Shown here: in pieces, positions 17,294-25,833 of the stretch
Numbering within the stretch: the first letter of the stretch is position 1
Layout of the letters: each line of letters begins with the position of its first letter
Assembly (NCBI RefSeq): GCF_900104745.1
Contig: NZ_LT629732.1
Coordinates: 5,567,981-5,631,980 of the forward strand
From: Actinopolymorpha singaporensis
GTDB taxonomy: Bacteria; Actinomycetota; Actinomycetes; Propionibacteriales; Actinopolymorphaceae
DNA: 64,000 nucleotides
Direction of reading: 5' to 3'
Notes under the pieces: generated by a model
What the model was told of the DNA's origin: nothing
Database searches by the model: none
What the model saw: only the letters and a program-made list of their open reading frames with translations
Program-made: the position numbers and the translations under genes

Positions 17294-18199
17294 ATGGGCC
17301 GCACGTGCGTGTTCTTCCACGCTCATCCCGACGACGAGGCGTTGTTCACCTCGGGCACCATGGCCCGGCTCGCGGCGGAGGGGCACCGTGTCGTCCTGGT
17401 GGTCGCCACGGCAGGTGACCAGGGACTGGCCGCGCCGGAGTCGATCATCGCCGGGACGGGCCGCGGCACGTCGGGAGGCGCCGGACGCGGCTCCGGCGCT
17501 CCCGCTGACCGCACCGCCGCTCCCCGGCTCGGCGACGTACGCCTCGCCGAACTCCGCGCGTCCGCCGCGGCACTCGGCGTCGCTCGTGTGGAACATCTCG
17601 GCTACGCCGACTCCGGCCTCGATGGCCGGGCCGAACCCACCTGGGCGCCGGCCTTCGTCCGCGCCGACGTCGACGAGGCGGCCGGGCGGCTGGCCACGCT
17701 GCTGGCCGAGGAGCATGCCGACCTGGTGACGACGTACGACCCGGCCGGCGGCTACGGCCACCCCGACCACGTGCGGGTGCACCAGGTGGGCGCCCGGGCC
17801 GCCGAACTCGCCGGTACACCCACCGTCCTGGAGGCGACCGTCGACCGGGAGCTGCTGCTGCGCGCGCTGCGCCTGGTGGGGCGGGTCTACCGTTTCCCGC
17901 CGGAGTTCGACGTGAGCAGCTTCGAGCGCGCGTTCGCGCCCCGGCCGGAGATCACCCACCGGATCGACGTACGCCGGTACGCCCGAGCCAAGCGGGCGAG
18001 CCTGGCCGCGCACGCCACCCAGGCCACCGGCGGCGACTCGGTGCGGACCGTCGCGGCGTTGCGCCGGCTGCCCGGGCCGCTGTTCCGGCTGGTGCTCGGC
18101 ACCGAGTGGTACGTCCAGCGTGACCTCGCGCCCGGCACCCGGTTGACGCACCCGCTCGCCGGGCTCGCCACGTCCCGCACTCCCGGCGGTGCGCGGTGA
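17294..18199 (+). CDS. PIG-L family N-acetyl-sugar deacetylase
   Basis: Zinc-dependent LmbE/PIG-L deacetylase, which removes acetyl from GlcNAc-inositol, GlcNAc-PI or similar sugars. 301 residues from an ATG at 17294, preceded by GAGGGTGGGGGG; a start at 17243 would add 17 residues before the fold. The signature HAHPDDEAL (His11, Asp13, Asp14, Glu15) gives the zinc and general-base residues, and GGYGHPDHVRVHQ supplies the second histidine motif. Residues 60-85 are a Gly/Arg/Ala insert of low complexity. Its stop overlaps the next gene start as GTGA. It could be MshB-like, a mycothiol S-conjugate amidase-like paralogue or a lipid-sugar deacetylase; the flippase-like partner favours the last. 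Confidence 0.9.
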   Translation: MGRTCVFFHAHPDDEALFTSGTMARLAAEGHRVVLVVATAGDQGLAAPESIIAGTGRGTSGGAGRGSGAPADRTAAPRLGDVRLAELRASAAALGVARVEHLGYADSGLDGRAEPTWAPAFVRADVDEAAGRLATLLAEEHADLVTTYDPAGGYGHPDHVRVHQVGARAAELAGTPTVLEATVDRELLLRALRLVGRVYRFPPEFDVSSFERAFAPRPEITHRIDVRRYARAKRASLAAHATQATGGDSVRTVAALRRLPGPLFRLVLGTEWYVQRDLAPGTRLTHPLAGLATSRTPGGAR

Positions 18200-19407
18200 C
18201 GGCGACCGGAGACGCGTTCCGCCACCCGTGGGTGCGCACCGCGCTGTCGGTGGCCTCGGTCCTGGTCGCGATCGGACTGGTCGTGGCCCTGCCCTACATC
18301 GTGGGCATCGACTGGGGCATCATCTGGGCGCAGTTCGCCCGGCTGAACCCGTGGGTCGTGGTGGGCCTGTTCGCCCTGTGGGGTCTCGGCCTGTGGGCGT
18401 ACACCTGGGTGCTCACCGCGTCGCTGCCCGGGCTCAACCACCGCCAGGCGCTGACCCTGAACGCGGTCGGCAGCGCGGTGAGCAACCTGATGCCGTTCGG
18501 CGGGGCCGCAGGTGTGGCGGTCAACTTCGCCATGGCCCGGTCGTGGGGGTTCCGCAGCCACGCGATCGCGGTGTCCACGGTCGCCTCCGGCATCTGCAAC
18601 GTCCTGGCGAGGTTCCTGCTGCCGGCGGTCGGTCTGCTCGCGCTGCTGGCCGCGGGGCACGTGCCGGACGCCTGGCTCGCCGTCCCCGTGGGTACCGCCT
18701 CGCTGGCGTTGTTCGGGCTGGTCGCCGCCCTGGTGGTCGCGCTGCGCTGGGACAGTGCCGCCGAGGTCGTTGGCCGGGCGGCCGACCGTGCACTGCGGCT
18801 ACTCCCCCGCCGCATCCGGCCCGCCGACCACCAGGCCAGCACCGCTCTCGCCCGGCTGCGGGTAACGACCTCGGGACTGCTCAGGTCGTCGTGGCTGCCG
18901 ATGACCCTCGGGATCAGCACCTACCTCGCGCTGCAGGCCGCGTTGTTCTGCGCGTGCCTGCTGGCCACCGGCGCCTACCGGGGCGTCGGCGAGGCCGTCG
19001 CGGCGTTCGCCCTCGGCCGGCTGCTCACCACCGTGGTGGTCACGCCGGGCGGGTTCGGGATCGCCGAGGCCGGCACGGCGGCGGTGATGATCCACCTGGG
19101 CGGGGCGCCGGGGCCGGTCACCGCGGCGGTGCTGCTGTTCTCGATGTTCACGTTCGTACTGGAGGTGCCGCTCGGAGCGGCGTTCTGGCTGCTGCGGTCG
19201 CTGTCCGGCTCGCCCGCGACGGGCGACCAGCGGCTGCGGCTGGTACCGGCCCTGATCATGCCCCCGGCCGGGGGCGACCGCCGTACCGAGAACGTGGAGG
19301 GTGGAGAGGGCACGGACGACGCCGACCACGCCGACCACGCCGGCCACGGCGGCGGCCACTCGGAGCGCACCGACCGGGCCCCGCGACGCTCCGCGGCCGA
19401 GTACTGA
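18196..19407 (+). CDS. UPF0104 / lysylphosphatidylglycerol-synthase-type membrane protein
   Basis: Polytopic inner-membrane protein of the YbhN/AglD2 (UPF0104) family, related to the flippase domain of MprF. 403 residues from a GTG at 18196 that overlaps the PIG-L stop. About eight hydrophobic helices; family hallmarks include the NAVGSAVSNLMPFGGAAGVAVNFA segment and the late TVVVTPGGFGIAEAGTAAVMI segment. The last 70 residues are a charged, His/Asp-rich tail (DDADHADHAGHGGGH) probably in the cytoplasm, with a metal-binding look. Coupling to the deacetylase suggests it moves the glycolipid made by the GT4/PIG-L pair across the membrane (inference; substrates of the family are mostly unknown). 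Confidence 0.87.
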   Translation: MTATGDAFRHPWVRTALSVASVLVAIGLVVALPYIVGIDWGIIWAQFARLNPWVVVGLFALWGLGLWAYTWVLTASLPGLNHRQALTLNAVGSAVSNLMPFGGAAGVAVNFAMARSWGFRSHAIAVSTVASGICNVLARFLLPAVGLLALLAAGHVPDAWLAVPVGTASLALFGLVAALVVALRWDSAAEVVGRAADRALRLLPRRIRPADHQASTALARLRVTTSGLLRSSWLPMTLGISTYLALQAALFCACLLATGAYRGVGEAVAAFALGRLLTTVVVTPGGFGIAEAGTAAVMIHLGGAPGPVTAAVLLFSMFTFVLEVPLGAAFWLLRSLSGSPATGDQRLRLVPALIMPPAGGDRRTENVEGGEGTDDADHADHAGHGGGHSERTDRAPRRSAAEY

Positions 19408-19470
19408 ACCCCATCACCCGGCCCCGGCCCCCTCGCGGGGCTGCCCGAGGCCCGCGGAGGACGGGTACGG

Positions 19471-19482
19471 GAAAGCGCTTTC
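19471..19482. promoter_or_regulatory. LacI-type palindrome before the oxidoreductase operon
   Basis: GAAAGCGCTTTC, a perfect 12-base palindrome with the central CG step typical of LacI-family operators, 59 bases upstream of the Gfo/Idh/MocA start. It differs from the site at 14421, so a different LacI protein encoded elsewhere may bind it. Confidence 0.55.
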
Positions 19483-19540
19483 GTACGATGGGTTGCCCAA
19501 CCTGTGCGGCACACCTCGCACGCCGGTACGAGGAGGCGAC

Positions 19541-20908
19541 GTGACGACCCCACCTCTGAGCTCCCCTCAGGCCGACCCCGGGGATACGACACCCCGCGTC
19601 GGGCTGGTCGGCGTCAACGGATACGGCCGTACCCACCTGCGCAACGCCGCCCGGCTGCAGGAGCAGGGGCTGCTGCGGCTGGTCGGGTACGCCGACGTCG
19701 CGCCGGACGCCGCCGCCGTGGTCGCCGAACACCTCGCCGCACGGGCGTACGACGGCCCACCGCCGCACGGTCACCGCACCCTCACCGACCTGCTGGCCAC
19801 CGACCGCCCCGACATCGTGGTGCTCGGCACGCCGATCCCCCTCCACGCGCAGATGATCGAGGAGGCGTTCACCGCCGGCGCCTCGGTCCTGGTGGAGAAG
19901 CCGCCGGTGGTGACCGTGCAGGACATGGACCGGTTGCTGGCCCTGCAGGACTCCGCCGGCTCTGCCGGCTCAGGTGACTCAGGCGACTCCGGCGGTCCGC
20001 TGTGCCAGGTGGGATTCCAGAACGCCCGGGCACCGGCCGTCCGCGCGCTGGCCCGGCTCGCCCGTGACGGCGCGCTCGGCGAGGTGGAGCACGTGGGGCT
20101 GGGCGGCCGCTGGTCGCGTCCGGACTCCTACTACGCGCGCACCGACTGGGCCGGCCGCCTCGTCCACGACCGCAGGTACGTCCTGGACGGAACGCTCACG
20201 AATCCGCTCGCGCACGGGCTGATGAACGCCCTGATCGTGGCCGGCGACCACGACGACAGCCCGGCCACGCCGACCGCGGTGCGGGCGGAGCTGTACCGCT
20301 GCCGGGACAGCATCGAGGGCGACGACACCGCGAGCGTCCGCGTGGAGACCGCCGAGGGCCGCACCGTCGTCGCGTCGGTCACGCTGTGCGCGCCGGTGCA
20401 GGTGCCGCCGTACGTGTTCGTCCGGGGCAGCCGGGCAACCGCCCGGGCGTACTACACGACCGGACAACTCACCCTGGAGTCCGCGCGCATCGCTCAGCCA
20501 CCGCCGGCAGCAGCCGTCCGGGCGGTCGAGGCGCTGGCCGCCGACGCGGCGCGCGCCGGCCGCGCGCCGGGTGACCCCGGGTCGCCCGATCTGCTCGCGA
20601 ATCTGGTCAATGTCGTCCGCGGTTACGACGATCGGCTCCTGTGTCCCCTTAGGATGACCCGAGGCTTCGTCCTCGCCCTCAACGGCATGTACGAGTCCGC
20701 AGGCAGACCCGGCCCCGTCTCGCCACGCTTCACCACCGTCCATGACGAGAACGGCGAGCGCTGGGTGCACCTGGTGGGCGTCGACGACCTCATCGAGCGC
20801 TGCGCCCGCGACGGGCTGTTGTTCTCCGAGGCCGGCGCCGACTGGGCCACACCCACCCGCGCGTTCTCCCTCGCGAACTACCGGAACTTCACTTCGTTCT
20901 CATGCTGA
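19541..20908 (+). CDS. Gfo/Idh/MocA family oxidoreductase
   Basis: NAD(P)-dependent sugar or polyol dehydrogenase. 455 residues from a GTG at 19541 with AGGAGG four bases upstream; the frame is open further upstream but without similarity. The N-terminal Rossmann fold has VGLVGVNGYGRTHLRN, and the family EKP motif occurs in VLVEKPPVV with its catalytic-type lysine. The C-terminal beta-sheet domain follows (HVGLGGRWSRPDSYYART, DGTLTNPLAHGLMNALI). A Ser/Gly/Asp low-complexity run (SAGSAGSGDSGDSGG) interrupts the fold near residue 145. Its stop overlaps the next start by 7 bases, so it is coupled to the GH65-like gene. Together they look like a catabolic pair for an oxidised or unusual sugar; the substrate is unknown. 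Confidence 0.9.
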   Translation: MTTPPLSSPQADPGDTTPRVGLVGVNGYGRTHLRNAARLQEQGLLRLVGYADVAPDAAAVVAEHLAARAYDGPPPHGHRTLTDLLATDRPDIVVLGTPIPLHAQMIEEAFTAGASVLVEKPPVVTVQDMDRLLALQDSAGSAGSGDSGDSGGPLCQVGFQNARAPAVRALARLARDGALGEVEHVGLGGRWSRPDSYYARTDWAGRLVHDRRYVLDGTLTNPLAHGLMNALIVAGDHDDSPATPTAVRAELYRCRDSIEGDDTASVRVETAEGRTVVASVTLCAPVQVPPYVFVRGSRATARAYYTTGQLTLESARIAQPPPAAAVRAVEALAADAARAGRAPGDPGSPDLLANLVNVVRGYDDRLLCPLRMTRGFVLALNGMYESAGRPGPVSPRFTTVHDENGERWVHLVGVDDLIERCARDGLLFSEAGADWATPTRAFSLANYRNFTSFSC

Positions 20909-22968
20909 TGGACCGCTATCGCATCGTCGCGCGCCACAACGTCCGGCGGACCTCCGCCGACCCGCTGGAGCCGCTCACGGTCGGCAACGGCGAGTTCGCC
21001 TTCACCGCCGACGTGACCGGCCTGCAGACGTTTCCCTCGTTCCACGCCGAAGGTATGCGGCTGGGAACCCAGGCGCAGTGGGCCTGGCACACCGCGCCCA
21101 ACCCGGAAGGCTACGCGCTGGAGGAGTCCTTCGAGGACTACGCGACGGCGGCCGGGCGCTCGGTGCCGTACTCCACCACCGGCCCGGACTTCGGCGACCC
21201 GTCGGCTCGTTCCCGCGCCAGGCTGGCCCGCCAGTGGCTGCGGGAGAACCCCCACCGCATCGACCTCGGCCGGATCGGGTTCGTGCGCCCCGGCGGACAA
21301 CTGCTGCAGCTGTCGGAGCTGGGCGCGGTCAGCCAGCGGCTGGACCTGTGGCGTGGCCGGATCGAGAGCCGGTTCGAGCTGGACGGGACGCCGGTCGAGG
21401 TGACGACGGTCTGCGACCCCGAGCTCGACCTGCTCGCGGTACGCGTGGAGTCGCAGTTGCTGGCGCGCGGTGAGCTCGCGGTGGGCACCCGCTTCCCGTA
21501 CGCCGTGGGCGACTGGAGCGAGCCGTGCGACTGGGATTCGCCCACCAGCCACCTCTCCGAGGTGCACGTGCGCGACAACCGCGCCGACATCCGCCGGGTA
21601 CTCGACGACGACGTGCACCACGTGGCGCTCACCTGGTCGGCCGGTGCGGCGCTGAAGCAGCTGGGACCGCACGAGTTCATCGTGCACGCCGACGGCGTGG
21701 GCGTCCTCGAACTCACCGTCGGCTTCTCCCCCGCCCCGGTCGAGGAGGCGCCGACGGTGGCCGCCGTGCTTGCCGCGGCCGAGGTGTCCTGGACGGAGTT
21801 CTGGTCGACCGGCGGGATCGTCGACCTGTCCGGCTCCACCGACCCGCGGGCCGGGGAGCTCGAACGCCGGGTGGTTCTGTCGCAGTACCTCACCGCGGTC
21901 AACTGCGCGGGCTCGACCCCGCCGCAGGAAACCGGTCTGGTCACCAACAGCTGGCGCGGGAAGTTCCACCTCGAGATGCACTGGTGGCACGCGGCCCACT
22001 TCGCGCTCTGGAACCACCCGGCCCTGCTCGAACGCAGCCTCGGGTGGTACGACAAGGCGCTGTCGGCCGCCCAGGAGACCGCCCGGCTCCAGGGCTACTC
22101 CGGGGCCCGCTGGCCCAAGCAGGTCGGGCCGGAGGCGCGGGAGAGCCCGAGCGACATCGGCGCGCTGCTGGTGTGGCAGCAGCCGCACCCGATCTACTTC
22201 GCCGAGCTGGTCTGGCGGCGCCGGCCGTCCCGGCGTACGGCGGAACGCTTCGCCCGCCTGGTCTTCGAGTCGGCGGCCTTCATGGCGTCGTACGCCACCT
22301 GGGATCCGCGCCGGGAACGCTTCGACCTCGGACCGCCGGTGGCGTCGGCGCAGGAGAAGGCCTACCCACTGCGCCGCGAGGCCCGCAACCCCGCGTTCGA
22401 GCTGGCGTACTGGCGATGGGGCCTGCAGAACGCACAACTGTGGCGCGAACGCCTCGGCCTGGCCCGCGTACCCGCCTGGGACGCGGTGGCGAAGCATCTC
22501 GGGCCGCTGCCGGAACGCGACGGCCGCTACGTCGAGCTGGAACACCCGGTGACCGAACGCGAGGGCCACCCGACGATGGTGGGTGCCCTGGGGTTCGTGC
22601 CCGACGTCGGCCTGGCCGACGTCGACCTCATGCGGACCACGCTGCGCGACGTGCTCGACCGCTGGGAGTGGTCGGACACGTGGGGCTGGGACTATCCCCT
22701 GCTGGCGATGACCGCCTGCCGGGTCGGCGAACCCCGCCTCGCGGTGGAGGCACTGCTGCTGGACACGCCGAAGAACCACTACCTCGGCAACGGGCACAAC
22801 TTCCAGCGCCCGGGCACGTTGCCGCTGTACCTCCCCGGCAACGGCGGTCTGCTGTACGCCGTGGCGATGATGGCGGCCGGCTGGGACGGCGCCCCCGAGG
22901 GTCCGGCGCCGGGGTTCCCCGATACCGGGTGGCAGGTGCGGTCGGAGAACCTCGCGCCCGCACCCTGA
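20902..22968 (+). CDS. GH65-like (alpha/alpha)6-barrel protein
   Basis: 688 residues from an ATG at 20902, overlapping the oxidoreductase gene. The layout is that of clan GH-L type enzymes: an N-terminal beta-sandwich (EPLTVGNGEFAFTADVTGLQTF ... LDLWRGRIESRFELDGTPVEVTTV) to about 300, then an (alpha/alpha)6 barrel with GKFHLEMHWWHAAHFALWNHP, GARWPKQVGPEARESPS and DTWGWDYPLLAMTACRVGEP. No signal peptide, so cytoplasmic. It is not a standard maltose or kojibiose phosphorylase. In the barrel, Glu of HLEMHWW and Asp of WGWDYP are plausible acid/base residues. Coupling to a Gfo/Idh/MocA enzyme suggests the oxidoreductase acts before or after hydrolysis, as in redox-assisted glycoside cleavage (inference). 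Confidence 0.78.
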   Translation: MLMDRYRIVARHNVRRTSADPLEPLTVGNGEFAFTADVTGLQTFPSFHAEGMRLGTQAQWAWHTAPNPEGYALEESFEDYATAAGRSVPYSTTGPDFGDPSARSRARLARQWLRENPHRIDLGRIGFVRPGGQLLQLSELGAVSQRLDLWRGRIESRFELDGTPVEVTTVCDPELDLLAVRVESQLLARGELAVGTRFPYAVGDWSEPCDWDSPTSHLSEVHVRDNRADIRRVLDDDVHHVALTWSAGAALKQLGPHEFIVHADGVGVLELTVGFSPAPVEEAPTVAAVLAAAEVSWTEFWSTGGIVDLSGSTDPRAGELERRVVLSQYLTAVNCAGSTPPQETGLVTNSWRGKFHLEMHWWHAAHFALWNHPALLERSLGWYDKALSAAQETARLQGYSGARWPKQVGPEARESPSDIGALLVWQQPHPIYFAELVWRRRPSRRTAERFARLVFESAAFMASYATWDPRRERFDLGPPVASAQEKAYPLRREARNPAFELAYWRWGLQNAQLWRERLGLARVPAWDAVAKHLGPLPERDGRYVELEHPVTEREGHPTMVGALGFVPDVGLADVDLMRTTLRDVLDRWEWSDTWGWDYPLLAMTACRVGEPRLAVEALLLDTPKNHYLGNGHNFQRPGTLPLYLPGNGGLLYAVAMMAAGWDGAPEGPAPGFPDTGWQVRSENLAPAP

Positions 22969-22983
22969 GCCACCCGCCCGCGG

Positions 22984-24507
22984 TCAGCGGCGGACGGCCG
23001 GCATTCCGAGCAGGACCCCGGACGGCGTACCCGACACGTCCGCGGTCTGCGTCGGTCCCGCTTGCCGGGCCGCCCACAGGTCACCGGCCCGGGTCCGCCG
23101 AACGTCCAGCAACGGGCCGTCGGCGACCAGGTGGTGCGGGGCGGCGTAGGTGACCTCGACCGTCACCAGGTCGCCGGGGCGTACGCCGGCCAGGGCGGCG
23201 CCACCGGGGCGGCCACCGGAGAAGTGCACCAGCCGGTTGTCCCGGGCGCGTCCGCTCATGCGTTCGGTGGCGGCGTCCTTGCGGCCCTCCCCCTCGGAGA
23301 CGAGCACCTCGACCTGGCGGCCGACGAGCGCGCGGTTCTCCGCCCAGGCGAGCTCCTCGACGAGCTCGACCAGGCGTTCGTACCGCGCCTGCACGACCCT
23401 CTTGGGTACCTGGTCGGGCAGCGTCGCCGCCGGCGTACCCGGCCGCTTGGAGTACTGGAACGTGAACGCCGCGGAGAACCTCGCCTCGCGTACGACGTTC
23501 AGCGTCTCCTCGAAGTCCTCCTCGGTCTCGCCGGGGAAGCCGACGATGATGTCGGTGGTGATCGCGGCGTCCGGCATCGCCTGCCGCACCTTCGCCACGA
23601 TGTCGAGGTAGCGGGCCTGGCGGTAGGAACGCCGCATCGCCTTCAGCACGCGGTCCGATCCCGACTGCAGCGGCATGTGCAACTGGTGCATGACGTTCGG
23701 TGTCTGCGCCATCGCGGCGATCACGTCGTCGGTGAAGTCGCGCGGGTGCGGGGAGGTGAACCGCACCCGCTCCAGCCCCTCGATCTCCCCGCACGACCGC
23801 AGCAGTTTGCCGAACGCGAACCGGTCGCCGAACTCCACGCCGTAGGCGTTGACGTTCTGGCCGAGCAGCGTGACCTCGAGGACACCCTCGGCGACCAGCG
23901 CCTCGACCTCGGCGAGGATGTCGCCGGGCCGGCGGTCCTTCTCCCGGCCGCGCAGCGCCGGCACGATGCAGAACGTGCACGTGTTGTTGCAGCCGACACT
24001 CACCGCGACCCAGGCCGCGGCCGGCGACTCCCGGCGCGAGGGCAGGGTGGACGGGAACGTCTCCAGGTAGTCCTTGATCTCCACCTGCGCCTCGCCGAGC
24101 ACCCGGGACCGCTCCAGCAGGGCCGGCAGCGAGCCGATGTTGTGGGTGCCGAACACGACGTCGACCCACGGCGCCCGGCGGACGATCTCGCCCTTGTCCT
24201 TCTGGGCGAGGCACCCGCCGACGGCGATCTGCATGCCGGGGCGCCTGGCCTTCGCCGGCGCCAGGTGGCCGAGGTTGCCGTACAGCTTGTTGTCGGCGTT
24301 CTCCCGGACGGCGCAGGTGTTGAGGACCACGACGTCGGCCGCGGCGCCGGCGGGCGCGCGGACGTAGCCCGCGTCCTCCAGCAGTCCGGACAGGCGCTCG
24401 GAGTCGTGGACGTTCATCTGGCACCCGAAGGTGCGCAGCTCGTACGTGCGCGTGCCGGGATCGCCGACGGCAGCGCCGGATGCCGGGGATTCGATACGGT
24501 GCGTCAT
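22984..24507 (-). CDS. miaB: tRNA-2-methylthio-N6-dimethylallyladenosine synthase
   Basis: Radical-SAM methylthiotransferase that adds a methylthio group at C2 of the isopentenylated A37 made by MiaA. 507 residues from an ATG at 24507. The N-terminal UPF0004 domain holds the second 4Fe-4S cluster cysteines Cys29 (TFGCQMN), Cys65 ([10 protein letters not shown]) and Cys99 (GGCLAQK). The radical-SAM cluster is Cys173, Cys177 and Cys180 in [19 protein letters not shown], and a C-terminal TRAM domain follows. The C-terminal 60 residues after the TRAM domain are variable. It is separated from miaA by about 14 kb of carbohydrate genes and converges on the GH65-like gene with only 15 bases between. 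Confidence 0.97.
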   Translation of the reverse strand: MTHRIESPASGAAVGDPGTRTYELRTFGCQMNVHDSERLSGLLEDAGYVRAPAGAAADVVVLNTCAVRENADNKLYGNLGHLAPAKARRPGMQIAVGGCLAQKDKGEIVRRAPWVDVVFGTHNIGSLPALLERSRVLGEAQVEIKDYLETFPSTLPSRRESPAAAWVAVSVGCNNTCTFCIVPALRGREKDRRPGDILAEVEALVAEGVLEVTLLGQNVNAYGVEFGDRFAFGKLLRSCGEIEGLERVRFTSPHPRDFTDDVIAAMAQTPNVMHQLHMPLQSGSDRVLKAMRRSYRQARYLDIVAKVRQAMPDAAITTDIIVGFPGETEEDFEETLNVVREARFSAAFTFQYSKRPGTPAATLPDQVPKRVVQARYERLVELVEELAWAENRALVGRQVEVLVSEGEGRKDAATERMSGRARDNRLVHFSGGRPGGAALAGVRPGDLVTVEVTYAAPHHLVADGPLLDVRRTRAGDLWAARQAGPTQTADVSGTPSGVLLGMPAVRR

Positions 24508-24776
24508 GACCGTCCAAGGGTACGGCGCACCGTGGTCGCGGCAGGGGGGCAGGCGGCCCCCTCAGCGGCGGAACTGCGGGATCTGACCGAAATGTACCCG
24601 GATCTCCCGGTCCCGCCGTGCACGGGGCTGCCCGGGACCTGCCTCGACCTGCCCGGGACTCGAGGCGAAAGCGACATACACGTCCGGGTCGATCGGTGCC
24701 GTCCCGGACGTCAGCGGAGCACCCCGCGAACGATCACGGTCGCCACGGCGTGATCGTCATGTTCCAGTCGGGCTAC

Positions 24777-24793
24777 AGACCGCCGGGCGGTCT
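24777..24793. promoter_or_regulatory. Inverted repeat upstream of gluA
   Basis: AGACCGC and GCGGTCT flank a CGG centre, a 7-bp stem ending 36 bases before the gluA ATG. It could be an operator or a leader hairpin. Confidence 0.45.
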
Positions 24794-24809
24794 CGCGTCA
24801 GAACTCGAA

Positions 24810-24823
24810 GGAAGGTACCTTCC
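24810..24823. promoter_or_regulatory. Perfect palindrome over the gluA ribosome-binding site
   Basis: GGAAGGTACCTTCC is a perfect 14-base palindrome, and its left half is the only Shine-Dalgarno-like sequence before the gluA ATG at 24829. A protein bound here would block transcription, or a folded RNA would hide the ribosome-binding site. The spacing from GGAAGG to ATG (13 bases) is long. Confidence 0.55.
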
Positions 24824-24828
24824 CCGTC

Positions 24829-25611
24829 ATGACAGACACGAGCGAGCGACCGCCCTCTGCCGGCGCGGCCTCCGCACGCCCGCTGGTCACCATGGAGCAC
24901 GTCGACAAACACTTCGGTGACCTGCACGTGCTCCAGGACATCAACCTCACCGTGAACGCGGGTGAGGTCGTGGTGATCATCGGGCCGTCGGGGTCGGGCA
25001 AGTCGACGCTGTGTAGGACGATCAACCGACTGGAGCCGATCGACTCCGGAGAGATCCGGCTCGACGGCCAGCACCTTCCGGAGGAGGGCAAGAAGCTCGC
25101 CCAGCTCCGCGCCGACGTGGGCATGGTCTTCCAGTCCTTCAACCTCTTCCAGCACAAGACCGTGCTGGAGAACGTCACGCTCGGCCCGATCCGGGTCCGC
25201 AAGGTTCCCAAGGCGGAGGCCGAGACGAGGGCCCGGGCGCTCCTGGACCGGGTGGGTGTCGGCAACCAGGCCGAGAAGTACCCCGCGCAGCTGTCCGGCG
25301 GCCAGCAGCAGCGGGTGGCGATCGCCCGCGCCCTGGCGATGGAGCCGAAGGTCATCCTCTTCGACGAGCCCACGTCCGCACTCGACCCGGAGATGATCAA
25401 GGAAGTACTCGACGTGATGGTCGACCTCGCCCGCGGCGGCATGACGATGGTCGTCGTCACCCACGAGATGGGGTTCGCTCGCAGCGCGGCCGACCGGGTC
25501 GCGTTCATGGCCGACGGGCGGATCGTCGAGGAACGCACCCCAGAGGAGTTCTTCACCAATCCCCAGTCGGCACGGGCGAAGGACTTCCTCTCCAAGATCC
25601 TTCAGCACTGA
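24829..25611 (+). CDS. gluA: Glutamate ABC transporter, ATP-binding protein
   Basis: ATPase of a polar amino-acid importer. 260 residues from an ATG at 24829. Walker [11 protein letters not shown] (residues 51-60), the Q-loop FQSFNLF, signature [15 protein letters not shown], Walker [13 protein letters not shown] and the H-loop VVTHEMGF are all intact. The first 18 residues ([13 protein letters not shown]) are a non-family extension. It heads gluABCD, the glutamate uptake operon found beside recX/miaB in many actinobacteria. The overlapping palindrome at 24810-24823 suggests control at its start. Confidence 0.95.
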   Translation: MTDTSERPPSAGAASARPLVTMEHVDKHFGDLHVLQDINLTVNAGEVVVIIGPSGSGKSTLCRTINRLEPIDSGEIRLDGQHLPEEGKKLAQLRADVGMVFQSFNLFQHKTVLENVTLGPIRVRKVPKAEAETRARALLDRVGVGNQAEKYPAQLSGGQQQRVAIARALAMEPKVILFDEPTSALDPEMIKEVLDVMVDLARGGMTMVVVTHEMGFARSAADRVAFMADGRIVEERTPEEFFTNPQSARAKDFLSKILQH

Positions 25612-25833
25612 GCGCCGTAGCTAAGCCGCACCGGACCGTGACGATGCCTCAGTCGACCTTTGATGATGCTGCGCCGGGGCCGCGCGGCCGCCTAGGATCA
25701 CCGACCACAGCGGGGCGGCCTCCCGTTCCCGCAGCAAAGAGCTCAACCCGCACACGCCGAAAGCCGTTCCCCACCGGACCTGCCGGGACCATACGCAAGC
25801 TGGGGTTGCGGGCCACCACAAGAAAGGGACGTC

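Larger units (their letters stand above)
24508..24828. other. Divergent intergenic region, miaB / gluA
   Basis: 321 bases between divergent units. The gluA-proximal end carries two inverted repeats (24777-24793 and 24810-24823). Nothing resembling a gene or RNA is visible in the rest. Confidence 0.55.

Noticed and set aside
24618-24920. 100-codon plus-strand frame overlapping the start of gluA
   Set aside because: It overlaps gluA out of frame, lacks a Shine-Dalgarno and has no recognisable similarity. The gluA frame is certain.
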